Assembly (NCBI GenBank): GCA_947311605.1
Contig: CAMZLC010000024.1
Coordinates: 1-5,316, forward strand
DNA length: 5,316 nt
From: an uncultured Sulfurovum sp.
GTDB lineage: Bacteria; Campylobacterota; Campylobacteria; Campylobacterales; Sulfurovaceae
Reading direction: 5' to 3'
Shown piece by piece: positions 1-5,311 of the stretch. Every line of letters begins with the position of its first letter. Position 1 is the stretch's first letter. The translations under genes and the position numbers were made by a program. Below the pieces are notes generated by a model, which saw nothing but the letters and a program-made list of their open reading frames with translations, ran no database searches and had not been told where the DNA came from.

Positions 1-267
1 CAAGTGCCCCACAATAGACTGCGCAAAATCAATAATACGTTTTGCACTGCTGCCTTTTGAAAGCAGACTTCCTGCCAAAATAAACATAGGAATTGCCATC
101 AAGGAATAGCTGTCTATCTTCTCAAAAAGCATCGAAGATATCTCTATGGGAGAGACAGAGGTAAATGATATCAAAGTAACAAAGGTTGAGGCGCCTAGCG
201 CGACGGCGATAGGTGCACCTATCAGTAGCAGAAAAAAGAAAATACCAAATAGTATACCTATACTCAC
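1..267 (-). CDS. dctM: TRAP transporter large permease DctM, N-terminal part (cut by window edge)
   Basis: This is the first 89 codons of the large membrane subunit of a C4-dicarboxylate-type TRAP transporter; the rest lies beyond the left edge. DctM is the inner-membrane ion-coupled translocation subunit. Seen: an open frame with no stop, a first hydrophobic helix at about residues 3-34, a short loop, then the conserved segment SLMAIPMFILAGSLL at about 55-69, typical of the second DctM helix. The start is GTG at 267, chosen because GGAGGA lies five bases upstream and because the GTGA overlaps the stop of the small permease gene by four bases, an arrangement usual for dctQ-dctM pairs. No in-frame ATG occurs before residue 46, inside the conserved region. 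It is the third gene of the P-Q-M operon formed with the two genes upstream. Family assignment is secure; substrate is inferred from the neighbouring receptor. Confidence 0.93.
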   Translation of the reverse strand, partial: MSIGILFGIFFFLLLIGAPIAVALGASTFVTLISFTSVSPIEISSMLFEKIDSYSLMAIPMFILAGSLLSKGSSAKRIIDFAQSIVGHL

Positions 268-860
268 AGCACTCCTCCTATAGACCTTTTCTTTACTGCA
301 TCAAGCACATCTTCCGGTGCGGACGCTTCCATCTCGGCCAAAATCATTTCTGCCTCACTGACTATTTTCACCTTCTCGGCAGGTGTTCTGAAAATATAGA
401 GAATTTTTTCTCCTACTCTGTAGGCCGCAAAAGCAAAAGCAATTGGTATCACCGAATAAGGAATCCACATGGGAATCTCTAGGTCAACCGAGGTCTCTTC
501 GAGCTCAATTACCAACTGCAGGTACTTGTATCCATAAAAAGAGACTGCGAGCAGATAGACAAAAGTAATACCATGCGAAAGCAACATAAAGCCTTTTGCA
601 ACGCGAGGGGATAAAGCATCCAGCAGTATAGAGATAGAGATATGAGCATCCTCCTTGAAGCAATAGGCTGCGCCAAAGAAAACACTCCATAAAAAGAGAT
701 ATATAGTCAATTCTGATGCCCAGGTCAGGCTCGTATCAAACATATACCGTGCCACCACATTGTAAAATGCCAACGCCACACCGGCAGAGATGCCGAATGC
801 TGCGATGCTCTGATTGATGAAACCAATCACCTTGCCGACAGGCGTAAAAATCTGTTTCAT
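264..860 (-). CDS. dctQ: TRAP transporter small permease DctQ (C4-dicarboxylate type)
   Basis: This is the small membrane subunit (198 residues) of a TRAP transporter; it pairs with DctM in the inner membrane and helps dock the periplasmic receptor. Seen: four hydrophobic segments at about residues 13-38, 48-68, 89-112 and 131-157. The usual DctQ signature follows the first helix: W47 and E50 in TWASELTIYLFLW, then CFKEDAHISISIL at 67-79, matching the family pattern of a conserved acidic residue and a histidine next to the second helix. The C-terminal tail of about 40 residues after the last helix is charged and probably cytoplasmic. The ATG start lies nine bases after the receptor stop; its weak AAGG ribosome-binding site overlaps that stop codon (TAAGG). 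The 3' end overlaps the dctM start by four bases. Family call is firm. Substrate follows from the receptor. Confidence 0.95.
   Translation of the reverse strand: MKQIFTPVGKVIGFINQSIAAFGISAGVALAFYNVVARYMFDTSLTWASELTIYLFLWSVFFGAAYCFKEDAHISISILLDALSPRVAKGFMLLSHGITFVYLLAVSFYGYKYLQLVIELEETSVDLEIPMWIPYSVIPIAFAFAAYRVGEKILYIFRTPAEKVKIVSEAEMILAEMEASAPEDVLDAVKKRSIGGVL
273..278 (-). promoter_or_regulatory. Ribosome-binding site GGAGGA for dctM (267)
   Basis: A full-consensus GGAGGA lies inside the last codons of the small permease gene, with a five-base spacer before the GTG at 267. It decides the GTG start of the large permease and, with the four-base GTGA overlap, suggests translational coupling of the two membrane subunits. 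Confidence 0.8.
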
Positions 861-869
861 ACGGGTGCC

Positions 870-1865
870 TTATTTGGTATTGATAGCTGCCTCTATAAGA
901 TCTTTGCCGATCACTTTGTCATCATAGAATTTTGGGTAGATCGTACTCATAACTTTTCTCCATGCATCTCTCTGCTCAGGTGTCAGCACAGTGATCTCCA
1001 GTTTTTTGGTCTCATCCGCATACTTCTTGATCTCTGCGAACTGTGACTGGTCAAGCTCTACGGCCCACTCACGCTCTTTGGCTGTGGCCTCTTTCATTGC
1101 TTGTTTTACATTTGCCTGCAGGTCAGCCGGGAGTGAATTCCAGAACTTTTTACTCATCACAACCAGATAACCAAGGTATCCATGGTTACTTACGGTCATA
1201 TATTTAGAAACCTCATAGAACTTCTTAGTATAGATGTTGGAGTTGGTGTTTTCCTGACCGTCAATCACCCCTTGCTGTAGTGCAGAATAGACCTCTGAGA
1301 ATGGCATCATCTGAGGGTTGGCATCCACAGCTTTAAACTGTGCTTCCAATACCTTGGAACTCATGATTCTAAATTTCTGCCCTTTGGCATCTGTGGGGCT
1401 AATCAGTGCATGCTTCGAAGAGGTAAACTGCTTGAATGCATTGTCCCAGAAATCCAAGGCCACATAGCCTTTGGCTGTAACCATATCCTTGAGTTTCTGC
1501 CCTACGTCACTGTCCTGTACTCTATGGAGCTGGTCGATATCTTTGAAAAGAAAGGGGAGGTCGAAAAGAGCCAGGTTGGGTACAAATTTACCAAATTTAG
1601 AAAATGAAGGACATGCCATCTGCACAGAGTCCAGTCTGATCGCCTTCAGTACTGCTTTGTCTTTATACAGCTGTGAGCTTGGGTAGACCTGCACATCAAT
1701 TTTACCTTTACTGAGCTCTTCGAGTCTTTTTTCAAAGAAAACAGCCGCTTTACCTTTTGGGGTATTCTCGCTGACTACGTGACTAAACTTTAGCACAAAA
1801 TCTGCTGCGCCTGCCGATACCGATAATGCGACTGCTACACTCGCTGCCAATAGAACTTTTTTCAT
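870..1865 (-). CDS. dctP: TRAP transporter periplasmic C4-dicarboxylate-binding receptor DctP
   Basis: This is the periplasmic solute receptor (331 residues) that captures substrate and delivers it to DctQM. Seen: a Sec signal peptide (MKK, hydrophobic core, SAGA-AD cleavage region near residue 20), then the early motif KFSHVVSENTPKGKAA at 26-41, which is characteristic of the DctP family. The binding core is KFRIMSSKVLEAQ at 164-176, where R166 should be the conserved arginine that forms a salt bridge with a substrate carboxylate. It is followed by MPFSEVYSALQQGVIDGQEN at 187-206 and NHGYLGYLVV at 227-236. These resemble the well-studied Rhodobacter DctP, which binds succinate, fumarate and malate, so a C4-dicarboxylate substrate is likely but inferred. 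The ATG has AAAGGA five bases upstream. It is the first gene of the P-Q-M set and has its own candidate promoter. The length is normal and the frame is intact. Confidence 0.95.
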   Translation of the reverse strand: MKKVLLAASVAVALSVSAGAADFVLKFSHVVSENTPKGKAAVFFEKRLEELSKGKIDVQVYPSSQLYKDKAVLKAIRLDSVQMACPSFSKFGKFVPNLALFDLPFLFKDIDQLHRVQDSDVGQKLKDMVTAKGYVALDFWDNAFKQFTSSKHALISPTDAKGQKFRIMSSKVLEAQFKAVDANPQMMPFSEVYSALQQGVIDGQENTNSNIYTKKFYEVSKYMTVSNHGYLGYLVVMSKKFWNSLPADLQANVKQAMKEATAKEREWAVELDQSQFAEIKKYADETKKLEITVLTPEQRDAWRKVMSTIYPKFYDDKVIGKDLIEAAINTK

Positions 1866-1893
1866 GTGAATCCTTTTATGTTGAAGTGCAATG

Positions 1894-1899
1894 AGTATA
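1894..1899 (-). promoter_or_regulatory. Candidate -10 box (TATACT) upstream of dctP (1865)
   Basis: TATACT on the minus strand lies 29 bases before the dctP ATG, which would give a leader of about 22 bases containing AAAGGA at 1876-1871. No good TTGACA-like -35 box is present 16-18 bases upstream; the upstream DNA is AT-rich, as is common for housekeeping promoters in Campylobacterota. It would let the second TRAP operon be transcribed independently of the first. Inferred from sequence alone. Confidence 0.45.
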
Positions 1900-1947
1900 A
1901 CGGTTTTTACTTATAAAGAGGGTAAAATATGTTTAAAATGGTCTCAA

Positions 1948-1986
1948 TATTCCCGAATAAGTTTCGTAATAGTTACGTAGTTCTAC
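1948..1986. repeat. Cluster of three small dyads between the two TRAP operons
   Basis: Three short inverted repeats follow one another: TATTC-CC-GAATA (1948-1959), CGTAA-TAG-TTACG (1965-1977) and GTAG-TT-CTAC (1977-1986). They lie just downstream of the large permease stop at 1996 and roughly 50-100 bases upstream of the presumed dctP transcription start. None is followed by a T-run in the direction of transcription, so they do not look like an intrinsic terminator. They could be operator half-sites for a regulator of the second operon. The stems are short and chance is a serious alternative. Confidence 0.35.
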
Positions 1987-1995
1987 AGATCAGCC

Positions 1996-3336
1996 TTAGA
2001 CGGCAAATCCATAGAATCCTGGAAAGAGAACAATTGAGGCAAGTACTAGTATTTGGAGGATAATAAAAGGCAATACACCCTTATAAATATCTGTTGTTTT
2101 TACTGTAGGGGGCGCTACTCCCTTGAGATAGAAGAGGCTGAAGCCAAACGGAGGTGTCAAGAATGATGTCTGTAGATTCAGCGCGATCAAGATGGCAAAC
2201 CAGAGCGGATCGATGCCAATCGTCTGCGCAATAGGCAGGAGAATAGGCACGACGATATAGGAGATCTCAATAAAATCTATAAAGAAGCCAAGGAACATAA
2301 TGATCAGCATCGTTAAGATCAGAAAGCCCCATTTCTCTCCCGGAAGTGTCGTCATAAATGCTTCCACGATCTCATCGGCGCCACTATAGATAAAGACCAT
2401 AGAAAAGGCGGTGGCACCTATCAGAATCGCAAAGACCATAGAGGTGGTTTTGACGGTTTCCAAAGAGGCACTCTTCACCAAGCTATAGCTCAGTTTTCCA
2501 TACATCAAAGCAAGTATCATGGCGCCTAGCGCTCCTAGTGAGGCAGATTCCGTGGGCGTGGCAACACCGGCGAAAATGGAGCCAAGTACCAAAATAATCA
2601 ACGTCAATGGAGGAATAATAGAAAGTAACGCTTTCTTGATATTGGTGGTCTTGCTCACGCTGATATCTACTTTCATCGCAGGTGCAGCCTCTTTGTCAAA
2701 AAATGAGACGATCAAGATATAGACAATATAGACACCTACCAACATCAAACCAGGCATCAACGCAGACTTGAACAGATCGCCCACGGGCAGCTGAAACACA
2801 TCTGCCAAGACGATCAAAACGATAGAGGGAGGGATGATTTGGCCCAGTGTACCTGCAGCACAGATCGTACCACAACTGATCGATTTTTTGTATCCATTAT
2901 CCAGCATGACCGGCAACGAGATCACGCCCATCGCTACCACCGAAGCTCCTACCACACCTGTAGAAGCAGCCAACAAGGCGCCGATCAGCACGGTAGAGAT
3001 CGCCAATCCGCCCCTCACCTTGCCAAAAAGCGTACCCATAGAGGAGAGCATTCGTTCCGCCAGCTCTGATTTCTGCAGCACGATACCCATAAAAATAAAG
3101 AGCGGCACTGCCATCAGTATCTTGTTGCCCATGATCGCATAGATCCGAAAGGGCATCATCGAGAACATCGAGAGGAACTCCTCCCAGAACTCCAGCACCG
3201 TGCCTCCATCCGGCACAATCTCAAACCAGGCAGAAAGCGCACCGAAAAAGATAGAAACCGCGCCGAAAGTAAAAGCAACAGGATAGCCAACGACAAGCAG
3301 CAATAGTGCTGCCCCGAACATGATCAGGCCTATCAT
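1996..3336 (-). CDS. dctM: TRAP transporter large permease, TakM/DctM family
   Basis: This is a complete large membrane subunit (446 residues) of the first TRAP operon, an inner-membrane protein expected to have about 12 helices and to drive uptake with an ion gradient. Seen: a first helix at about 2-36, then a long loop (about 37-68), a feature of the 2-oxoacid or mannitol/chloroaromatic-type large permeases. The family motifs follow in order: LMAVPLFIFMGIVLQ at 74-88, GTLGQIIPPSIVLIVLAD at 162-179, GVATPTESASLGALGA at 257-272, GFFIDFIEI at 350-358 and LTPPFGFSLFYLKGVAPP at 393-410. The ATG overlaps the small permease stop (ATGA) and has GGAGGA at 3348-3343 with a six-base spacer, so the start is well supported and translation is probably coupled. 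The 130-base gap downstream shows no strong terminator. The family is certain; the substrate comes from the receptor and is inferred. Confidence 0.96.
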   Translation of the reverse strand: MIGLIMFGAALLLLVVGYPVAFTFGAVSIFFGALSAWFEIVPDGGTVLEFWEEFLSMFSMMPFRIYAIMGNKILMAVPLFIFMGIVLQKSELAERMLSSMGTLFGKVRGGLAISTVLIGALLAASTGVVGASVVAMGVISLPVMLDNGYKKSISCGTICAAGTLGQIIPPSIVLIVLADVFQLPVGDLFKSALMPGLMLVGVYIVYILIVSFFDKEAAPAMKVDISVSKTTNIKKALLSIIPPLTLIILVLGSIFAGVATPTESASLGALGAMILALMYGKLSYSLVKSASLETVKTTSMVFAILIGATAFSMVFIYSGADEIVEAFMTTLPGEKWGFLILTMLIIMFLGFFIDFIEISYIVVPILLPIAQTIGIDPLWFAILIALNLQTSFLTPPFGFSLFYLKGVAPPTVKTTDIYKGVLPFIILQILVLASIVLFPGFYGFAV

Positions 3337-3866
3337 AGCATCTCCTCCTCAGCCTCGGGAAACTCTTCAAAACCACGATAGATATTGATATTGCTGATCA
3401 CATAATTGGTCGCGGCAAAAAGCAAAAAGGTAAACGCGAGCGGAATCTGTGCTTTGATCAGCCAGCGGTGCGTCAACCCCCCGGGGTCTTCGCTGATCTC
3501 ATGGGTCGTATAGGCATCCATCACAAAATCATACGAACCATAAATGATCAGCAGTGCCAAAGGGATCATAAAAAGGAGGGTGCCTACGATATTGACCATT
3601 GCCTTGGTTTTGTAGCCAAAACGATCATACAGAAAATCTACCCGTACATGGGCATTGTGCCGCAATGCATAGCCTGTGCCATATAGGATGATCACCGCAA
3701 AGAGATGCCACTCTACCTCCTGCATCCCTATGGAACTGTTATGAAATGCATAACGCATCACCACATCAAAAGCAACATTAAGAATCATAAGGACCATCAA
3801 TATGGCCGTCGCATACCCGACAGCATCAATGATCCTATCCATAAATTTTTCAATCTTCAACAACAC
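3333..3866 (-). CDS. dctQ: TRAP transporter small permease, TakQ/DctQ family (GTG start)
   Basis: This is the small membrane subunit of the TakP-type operon, 177 residues from the chosen start. Seen: helices at about 12-40, 50-68, 88-115 and 138-160; the signature GMQEVEWHLFAVIILYGTGY at 47-66 with its conserved acidic residues and tryptophan; RHNAHVRVDFLYDR at 69-82; and EISEDPGGLTHRWLIKAQIP at 123-142, a segment typical of the small permeases that partner TakP-like receptors. The start is GTG at 3866 because AGGAG (3876-3872) sits five bases upstream. The frame stays open back to a TTG at 3950, but that codon lies inside a perfect hairpin, lacks a ribosome-binding site and would add 28 atypical residues. 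An ATG at 3842 is a weaker alternative without a clear ribosome-binding site. The 3' end overlaps the large permease by four bases. Confidence 0.93.
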   Translation of the reverse strand: MLLKIEKFMDRIIDAVGYATAILMVLMILNVAFDVVMRYAFHNSSIGMQEVEWHLFAVIILYGTGYALRHNAHVRVDFLYDRFGYKTKAMVNIVGTLLFMIPLALLIIYGSYDFVMDAYTTHEISEDPGGLTHRWLIKAQIPLAFTFLLFAATNYVISNINIYRGFEEFPEAEEEML

Positions 3867-3871
3867 AGCTA

Positions 3872-3876
3872 CTCCT
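3872..3876 (-). promoter_or_regulatory. Ribosome-binding site AGGAG fixing the GTG start at 3866
   Basis: AGGAG followed by a five-base spacer (tagct) precedes GTG at 3866. No comparable site precedes the upstream TTG at 3950 or the internal ATG at 3842, so this decides the start of the small permease. Confidence 0.75.
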
Positions 3877-3890
3877 CTGTACCTAATAGC

Positions 3891-3909
3891 AAAAGGAGAG
3901 GATCTCTCC
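3891..3909 (-). terminator. Weak attenuator-like hairpin before the small permease
   Basis: On the minus strand GGAGAG-ATC-CTCTCC forms a six-bp GC-containing stem with a three-base loop, followed directly by TTTT (3894-3891). It resembles a short or leaky intrinsic terminator and lies in the leader of the small permease, 15 bases upstream of its AGGAG site. A four-T tract is too short for efficient termination, so partial attenuation or a purely structural role is more likely. Structure is seen; function is inferred. Confidence 0.4.
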
Positions 3910-3924
3910 GCTTGATATTGGGTA

Positions 3925-3951
3925 TTTGGCAAGCCATGAAAGCTTGCCAAA
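3925..3951 (-). repeat. Perfect 10-bp stem-loop between receptor and small permease genes
   Basis: TTTGGCAAGC and GCTTGCCAAA are perfect reverse complements separated by a seven-base loop, beginning 12 bases beyond the receptor stop codon. No T-run follows on either strand, so it is not a standard terminator. Stable hairpins at this place in binding-protein operons can protect the 3' end of the receptor message from exonucleases and so yield more receptor than membrane subunits. The stem is seen directly; the stabilising role is inferred by analogy with such operons. Confidence 0.7.
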
Positions 3952-3963
3952 ATCAGATGGTGC

Positions 3964-5022
3964 TTATTTCTCTAGATTCAGGTAACCACCCTGCATCATT
4001 TGAGACCATGCTCTGGCTTTCTTCATGTACGCAGTGTAATCTTCATAAATTTCTTTAAATTTAGGATTTTTTGCTGCATATCCCTCATAGACCTCTGTGG
4101 CTGCTTTCTCCATCGCGCCTACGACCTTTTTAGGAAAGTGCTTGACTTTGATGTTGGGGAAGTCCTTCTTCATCTTGTCCCATGCATCCACAGAAGCTGC
4201 GAAGTTTTCCACATACATATCAAATGCTGCTGCTTTCATCGCAGTAACCAGGATAGCCTGATAATTTTTTGGAAGCTTGTTAAAGGCTTTTTTGTTGACC
4301 ATAAACTGCATTTCGGATGCCGGCTCGTGCCAACCGGTATAGTAGTATGGGGCTACTTTATGGAAGCCCATCTTGATATCCATACCAGGCCCGACCCACT
4401 CAAGTGCATCGATCGTACCGCGATCGAGTGATGTATAGAGTTCACCCGCAGGGATATTGGTCACATTGACACCAAGCTTGGCAAGCACTTCACCTGCAAG
4501 TCCAGGGATACGCATCTTGAGACCCTTCAGGTCTGCCACTGTGTTGATCTCTTTTCTGAACCAACCACCCATCTGGTTACCGGTGTTACCTCCCGGGAAG
4601 TTCATCACACCAAACTTGTCATAGACCTCTTTCATATACTTCATGCCATTGCCATGGTAGAACCAGGCGTACTGCTCAGAAGGTGTCATGCCAAAGGGTA
4701 CTGTTGTAAACCATACCGTATTGATATCTTTGCCTTTCCAATAATAAGAGCCGCTGTGACCCATCTGGTACTGGCCACCCTTGACCATATCCAGGATGCC
4801 TAGTGGAGCCTTGTGCTTCTCTTTGCCCTCTACTTTGATGATAAACTTACCGTCAGACATCTCTTTGACATATTGTGCCAGCTTCAATGGAGGCGAAGCG
4901 AGTGGTGTCAAGGTGGATGGCCAAGTCTCCGCCAACTTCCATTTGATTTTTTTGGCTGCCAATGGGCTTACCAGTAATGCTACGACGCCTACCAAGGCGG
5001 CTGCTTTTGCAATTCTCTTCAT
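3964..5022 (-). CDS. dctP: TRAP transporter periplasmic receptor, TakP-like (2-oxoacid/monocarboxylate class)
   Basis: This is a periplasmic solute receptor (352 residues) of the DctP superfamily, closest in pattern to TakP, the Rhodobacter receptor for pyruvate and other 2-oxoacids, and to related lactate receptors. Seen: a Sec signal peptide with cleavage near LAA-KK at 21-25; TWPSTLTPLA at 33-42; GHSGSYYWKGK at 88-98; VPFGMTPSEQYAWFYHGNG at 108-126; then the binding core NQMGGWFRKEI at 149-159, GLKMRIPGLAGEVLAKLG at 167-184, and DRGTIDALEWVGPGMDIKMG at 200-219. Q150, R171, W209 and E233 appear to match the TakP residues that hold the cation and the substrate carboxylate. The C-terminal helix is long, as in the helix-swapped TakP dimer. 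The ATG has AAGGAG (5033-5028) five bases upstream. It is the first gene of the operon. Class is confident; the exact substrate (pyruvate, lactate or other) is not decided. Confidence 0.94.
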   Translation of the reverse strand: MKRIAKAAALVGVVALLVSPLAAKKIKWKLAETWPSTLTPLASPPLKLAQYVKEMSDGKFIIKVEGKEKHKAPLGILDMVKGGQYQMGHSGSYYWKGKDINTVWFTTVPFGMTPSEQYAWFYHGNGMKYMKEVYDKFGVMNFPGGNTGNQMGGWFRKEINTVADLKGLKMRIPGLAGEVLAKLGVNVTNIPAGELYTSLDRGTIDALEWVGPGMDIKMGFHKVAPYYYTGWHEPASEMQFMVNKKAFNKLPKNYQAILVTAMKAAAFDMYVENFAASVDAWDKMKKDFPNIKVKHFPKKVVGAMEKAATEVYEGYAAKNPKFKEIYEDYTAYMKKARAWSQMMQGGYLNLEK

Positions 5023-5042
5023 TCTTTCTCCTTTGGTAATAA

Positions 5043-5059
5043 TTTGTGTCTCTCACAAA
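5043..5059 (-). promoter_or_regulatory. Hairpin at the predicted 5' end of the TakP-like operon mRNA
   Basis: On the minus strand TTTGTG-AGAGA-CACAAA forms a perfect six-bp stem with a five-base loop. It starts essentially at the transcription start predicted from the TATAAT box (about 5060) and ends nine bases before the AAGGAG site, leaving the ribosome-binding site unpaired. A hairpin at the extreme 5' end can protect a message from decay; as DNA it could instead be an operator overlapping the start site. The dyad is seen; its role is inferred. Confidence 0.5.
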
Positions 5060-5066
5060 CAGGTCG

Positions 5067-5072
5067 ATTATA
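5067..5072 (-). promoter_or_regulatory. -10 box (TATAAT) for the TakP-like operon
   Basis: A perfect TATAAT on the minus strand lies 45 bases before the ATG at 5022, giving a leader of about 38 bases. The DNA 16-18 bases upstream does not match TTGACA, so this is either a -10-dominated housekeeping promoter or one that needs an activator. It is the only strong promoter-like signal upstream of the three-gene operon. Confidence 0.6.
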
Positions 5073-5129
5073 ACTTAACTAGACTTTAAATCACTCTATC
5101 GTCTGGCACTTTTTTGAAACAGGGGAGAA

Positions 5130-5154
5130 GGTGTTACCTTATCAAGGCAATACC
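5130..5154. repeat. Imperfect 25-bp dyad upstream of the TakP-like operon promoter
   Basis: The arms GGTGTT and AATACC (one G-T wobble) flank an A/C mismatch and a perfect CCTT-ATC-AAGG core, so the whole is symmetric about position 5142. It lies about 58-82 bases upstream of the TATAAT box of the minus-strand operon, a usual distance for an activator site. No regulator gene is visible in the window. It also falls inside the possible plus-strand frame, so it may be fortuitous. Confidence 0.35.
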
Positions 5155-5274
5155 TCTCAGCAAATGCCTGATACTTGCACAATTTTTTTGTATTGGGAGG
5201 CAAAGATTACTTCACACACAGAGGTGCGGTAGGGGAAACCATTGTGGATGTCACCGGGAGCCTCAACCGTCTCT

Positions 5275-5311
5275 GGCTCAAACCAAAACCGGGCACCTAC
5301 TGGTTTGAGCC
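5275..5311. repeat. Perfect 11-bp inverted repeat at the right edge
   Basis: GGCTCAAACCA (5275-5285) and TGGTTTGAGCC (5301-5311) are perfect reverse complements with a 15-base spacer. No T-run follows on the minus strand; on the plus strand only five bases remain, so a terminator function cannot be judged. The left arm also resembles the nearby GCCTCAACC at 5260-5268. It could be a terminator for either strand, a mobile-element end or part of a coding sequence. Confidence 0.55.

Noticed and set aside
505..690. Minus-strand 61-codon frame inside the small permease gene
   Set aside because: It is an alternate frame of a gene whose DctQ motifs are intact; it has no independent support.
3925..3951. 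10-bp hairpin as an intrinsic terminator ending the receptor transcript
   Set aside because: No T-run follows the stem on either strand, so a stabilising or processing role is more likely than termination.
213..4431. Plus-strand open frames at 213-482, 1410-1607, 1471-1686, 2519-2722, 2834-3142, 3468-3686, 3705-4058 and 4000-4431
   Set aside because: All lie opposite TRAP genes with strong family motifs, lack convincing ribosome-binding sites and show no protein-family character; they are antisense shadows.
5104..5119. Sigma-54-like TGGCAC...TTGAA on the plus strand
   Set aside because: The spacing between the GG and the -12 element is one base short and the GC of the -12 element is missing; it also points away from the TRAP operons.
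5114..5308. Plus-strand 64-codon frame starting with ATG-like MKQGRR
   Set aside because: The start lacks a ribosome-binding site, composition is unusual (many Cys, His, Gln, Arg), and the other two plus frames read more like protein.
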